The notes beneath the pieces were generated by a model that worked only from the letters and a program-made list of their open reading frames with translations, did not search any database and was not told the origin of the DNA. The position numbers and the translations under genes were made by a program. 64,000 nt of DNA from Adineta ricciae (taxonomy: Eukaryota > Rotifera > Eurotatoria > Adinetida > Adinetidae). How positions within the stretch are numbered: position 1 is the first letter of the stretch; each line of letters begins with the position of its first letter. The stretch spans positions 248,001 to 312,000 of the forward strand of contig CAJNOJ010000017.1 in assembly GCA_905250025.1 (NCBI GenBank). Direction: 5' to 3'. Positions 61,809-64,000 of the stretch are shown here, piece after piece.

Positions 61809-64000
61809 ATGTTGACACGGTTAACATCTTCGATTCTTCGGTCAGCATCACAATCGGTATGCTCGATTCTTCTTCCGATGAACAGAGTGATCGATGACAT
61901 ATTGTTTTAGTATTGCATACGGAACTTTTCGAAAACAACAGTCTTATTTGATTCAAAGAAGATTTTTGAGGATGCTCATGAAGTTCTGCAAGATATCCCA
62001 CATGGAGCGACACTACTCGTCGGAGGTGATTGAACCTTTGCTGATTGCTTCTGATAAGACTGAAGAATTTACGTTCGTAGGATTTGGATTGTGTGGCATA
62101 CCGGAAAATTTGATAAAAGCACTTTTGAAAACTGGTCAAAAAGATTTAATTATTGTTTCGAATAATTGTGGTGTGGATGACTTTGGACTTGGTTTACTAT
62201 TAAAAACTAAGCAGGTAAAAATATGCTAGTCATGATAATTCTCATCTCGGTCGTTGTTTTCTTGAATTATCTATCAAGATCAAACGCATGATTTCATCCT
62301 ATGTCGGTGAAAATGCAGAATTCGAACGACAATATCTAAGTGAGTTTTCGTGTGATTATCAACTTTGATTATGTGGATTCTTGTTCTGTTACTAGACGGT
62401 GAACTTGAAGTTGAATTAACACCACAAGTGTGTAGTATTGCTTTCTTCTCTTTCATTTACACAATCGTCTTTTTTTTAGGGAACTTTAGCCGAAAAGATC
62501 CGTGCCGGTGGTGCTGGCATTCCAGCATTTTTTACTCCGACCGGTTTTGGAACATTAATTCAACAAGGCGGTGCACCGATCAAATATTGTCGAAACTCGA
62601 AAAAGCCACTCATCGAAAGTCCAATGAAAGAAGTAATCCATCGATGATCTAATTAACAGAAAAATCTAAGATATTGTCATCAAACTAGATCCGTGTTTAC
62701 AATAATCGTAATTACGTTTTAGAAGAATCGATTGTCGGTGATTATGCTTTAGTAAAAGCTTGGAAAGCCGATCGTTTAGGAAACCTTATATTCCAGTAAG
62801 TGTCACTACTGACTTATTCGAATGATATTTTCGATTTGTTAGAAAATCTGCGCGTAATTTTAATGCGCCGATGTGCAAAGCAGCAAAATGTACGATTGCT
62901 GAAGTTGAAGAAATTGTTGAAGTTGGAGAACTGAAACCAGATGAAATTCACATACCGAATATATTCGTTCATCGTATCATCGTAGGAAAAGATCATGAAA
63001 AGCGCATCGAAGTAATCTATTTCGTCTCAAAGCGAAATATAGAAATCATCTTTTGGTTGTAGCGACGAACTGTACGTAAACGTGATAGCACATCAGCTAG
63101 CGTGCAACCTGCTGGCTCAAAGAAGAAGAAAGATGATGCAGCGAGAGAACGCATCATCCGTCGAGCTGCCTTAGAATTTACAGATGGAATGTACGCCAAT
63201 TTAGGCATAGGTAACTAAATCGATATTGAACTATACAAATACGTTAAATCACTTTGTAGGTATTCCAATGTTGGCTTCAAATTATATTCCCGATGGTTTG
63301 ACCGTACACCTCCAAAGTGAAAATGGTATTCTAGGTTTGGTAAGACGCTCGAAAGCATTTTCTACTCGTTTTTATTCGTTTACTTCAGGGTCCGTTTCCA
63401 TACGAAGGCGAAGAAGATCCTGATCTAATCAATGCTGGCAAAGAAACAGTAACTGTTCTTCCTGGTGCTTCATTCTTCTCAAGTGATGATTCATTTGCCA
63501 TGATTCGTGGCGGTCATATTGATCTAACTATGCTTGGTGCAATGCAAGTCTCCCAATATGGTGATTTAGCCAATTGGATGATTCCTGGTAAACTAATCAA
63601 GGGTATGGGTGGCGCAATGGATTTAGTTGGCAGTGGCCGAACTAAAGTTGTTGTTACAATGGAACATAACGCCAAGGTAATGAACGAGAAAATCATATCG
63701 ATCAAGTTCATTGGTTTTTTATTTCTCTCAGGATGGTTCATCGAAAATTCTTCCATCATGCTCACTACCATTAACAGGCAAAGGAGTCGTTGACATAATC
63801 ATTACAGAGAAGGGTGTCTTCCATGTCGATGCAGAAAAAGGACTGACACTGACGGAAATTGCTGAGGGATATAGCAAAGAGGATATTATAAAATGCACTG
63901 GTTGTCCAATAAATGTAAGGAGAAAATTGTCTTTGATTATTCTTTTCTTAACTAAATTTTTCTCTTGTAGATTGCAGAAGATCTTAAACCAATGCAACAA
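61809..64000 (+). CDS. OXCT1: succinyl-CoA:3-ketoacid CoA transferase (copy B, cut by window end)
   Basis: Starts with the same [12 protein letters not shown] leader as copy A and keeps all splice sites that I checked. The catalytic SENGILGL motif, GIPENLI and GAMQVSQYG blocks are intact. The last exon is truncated by the window after ATGCAACAA, about seven codons including the stop short of the end seen in copy A. In the exon 12 motif ITEK-x-VFHVD copy B has Gly where copy A has Cys. Confidence 0.94.

Larger units (their letters stand above)
48744..64000. repeat. 15.3-kb duplicated block, copy B
   Basis: Homologue of 31699-46977 in the same order and orientation. It begins mid-sequence downstream of the single-pass membrane gene and is cut on the right by the window edge. 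No HGSNAT copy precedes it. Confidence 0.95.

Noticed and set aside
31699-64000. Genuine recent tandem duplication of five genes
   Set aside because: Possible, but the coincidence of the copy B start with an N, together with the unmerged overlap at 693, makes haplotype contigs placed in a row the simpler explanation.
1-64000. CRISPR arrays, prokaryotic operons, tRNA or rRNA genes, transposons
   Set aside because: I looked for regular spaced repeats, tRNA T-loop sequences, transposase or reverse-transcriptase motifs and terminal inverted repeats, and found none I could support. The gene structure is eukaryotic throughout.

Overview
The window is nuclear DNA from an invertebrate animal. Genes are split by many very small GT-AG introns (mostly 40-65 nt), intergenic DNA is AT-rich with simple-sequence tracts, and the recognisable products are metazoan (FOXO, EndoG, GBE1, HGSNAT, polycystin-like channel, BIG-type ARF-GEF, SCOT, Ig adhesion protein). 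Tiny introns plus two slightly diverged copies of the same block fit a bdelloid-rotifer-like genome; that assignment is inference, not proof.

Layout. 1-1.7 kb: 5' part of an Ig-superfamily adhesion gene (-), with a single-N join flanked by an exact 221-bp repeat in its intron. 1.7-5.5 kb: no gene seen. 5.5-8.6 kb: four metallothionein-like genes of two architectures; two of them form an inverted duplication whose promoters face each other, and a GGGGTGC-type box recurs at least ten times in the flanking DNA. 9.0-12.6 kb: EndoG (-), a small two-TM protein gene (-), and an intronless choline-transporter-like gene (+). 14.0-17.6 kb: FOXO (-), preceded by about 2.9 kb without a visible gene. 20.5-28 kb: a secreted Cys-rich orphan (-), glycogen branching enzyme (-) and a polycystin-type channel (+). 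28.5-31.1 kb: HGSNAT (-).

31.7-47.0 kb (copy A) and 48.7-64.0 kb (copy B) are the same five-gene block: a single-pass membrane orphan (-), a tail-anchored RING protein (-), KXD1 (-), a 32-exon ARFGEF/BIG gene (+) and mitochondrial SCOT/OXCT (+). Copy B starts exactly after an N at 48743, in the middle of sequence homologous to 31699, and the last SCOT exon of copy B is cut by the window end. This looks like two alleles or homologous contigs joined in a row by a scaffolder rather than a biological tandem duplication. All splice phases I checked are open in both copies. One informative difference is in ARFGEF intron 26, where copy B has a GC donor and no in-frame stop.

Functionally the window mixes metal handling (MT cluster), stress and insulin signalling (FOXO), glycogen and ketone-body metabolism (GBE1, SCOT), and lysosome/Golgi trafficking (HGSNAT, KXD1, ARFGEF). 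I see no operon-like logic. The most unusual parts are the metallothionein cluster with its private promoter box and the allelic splice-site difference in ARFGEF. All gene models are hand-spliced from the sequence and have not been tested by alignment.
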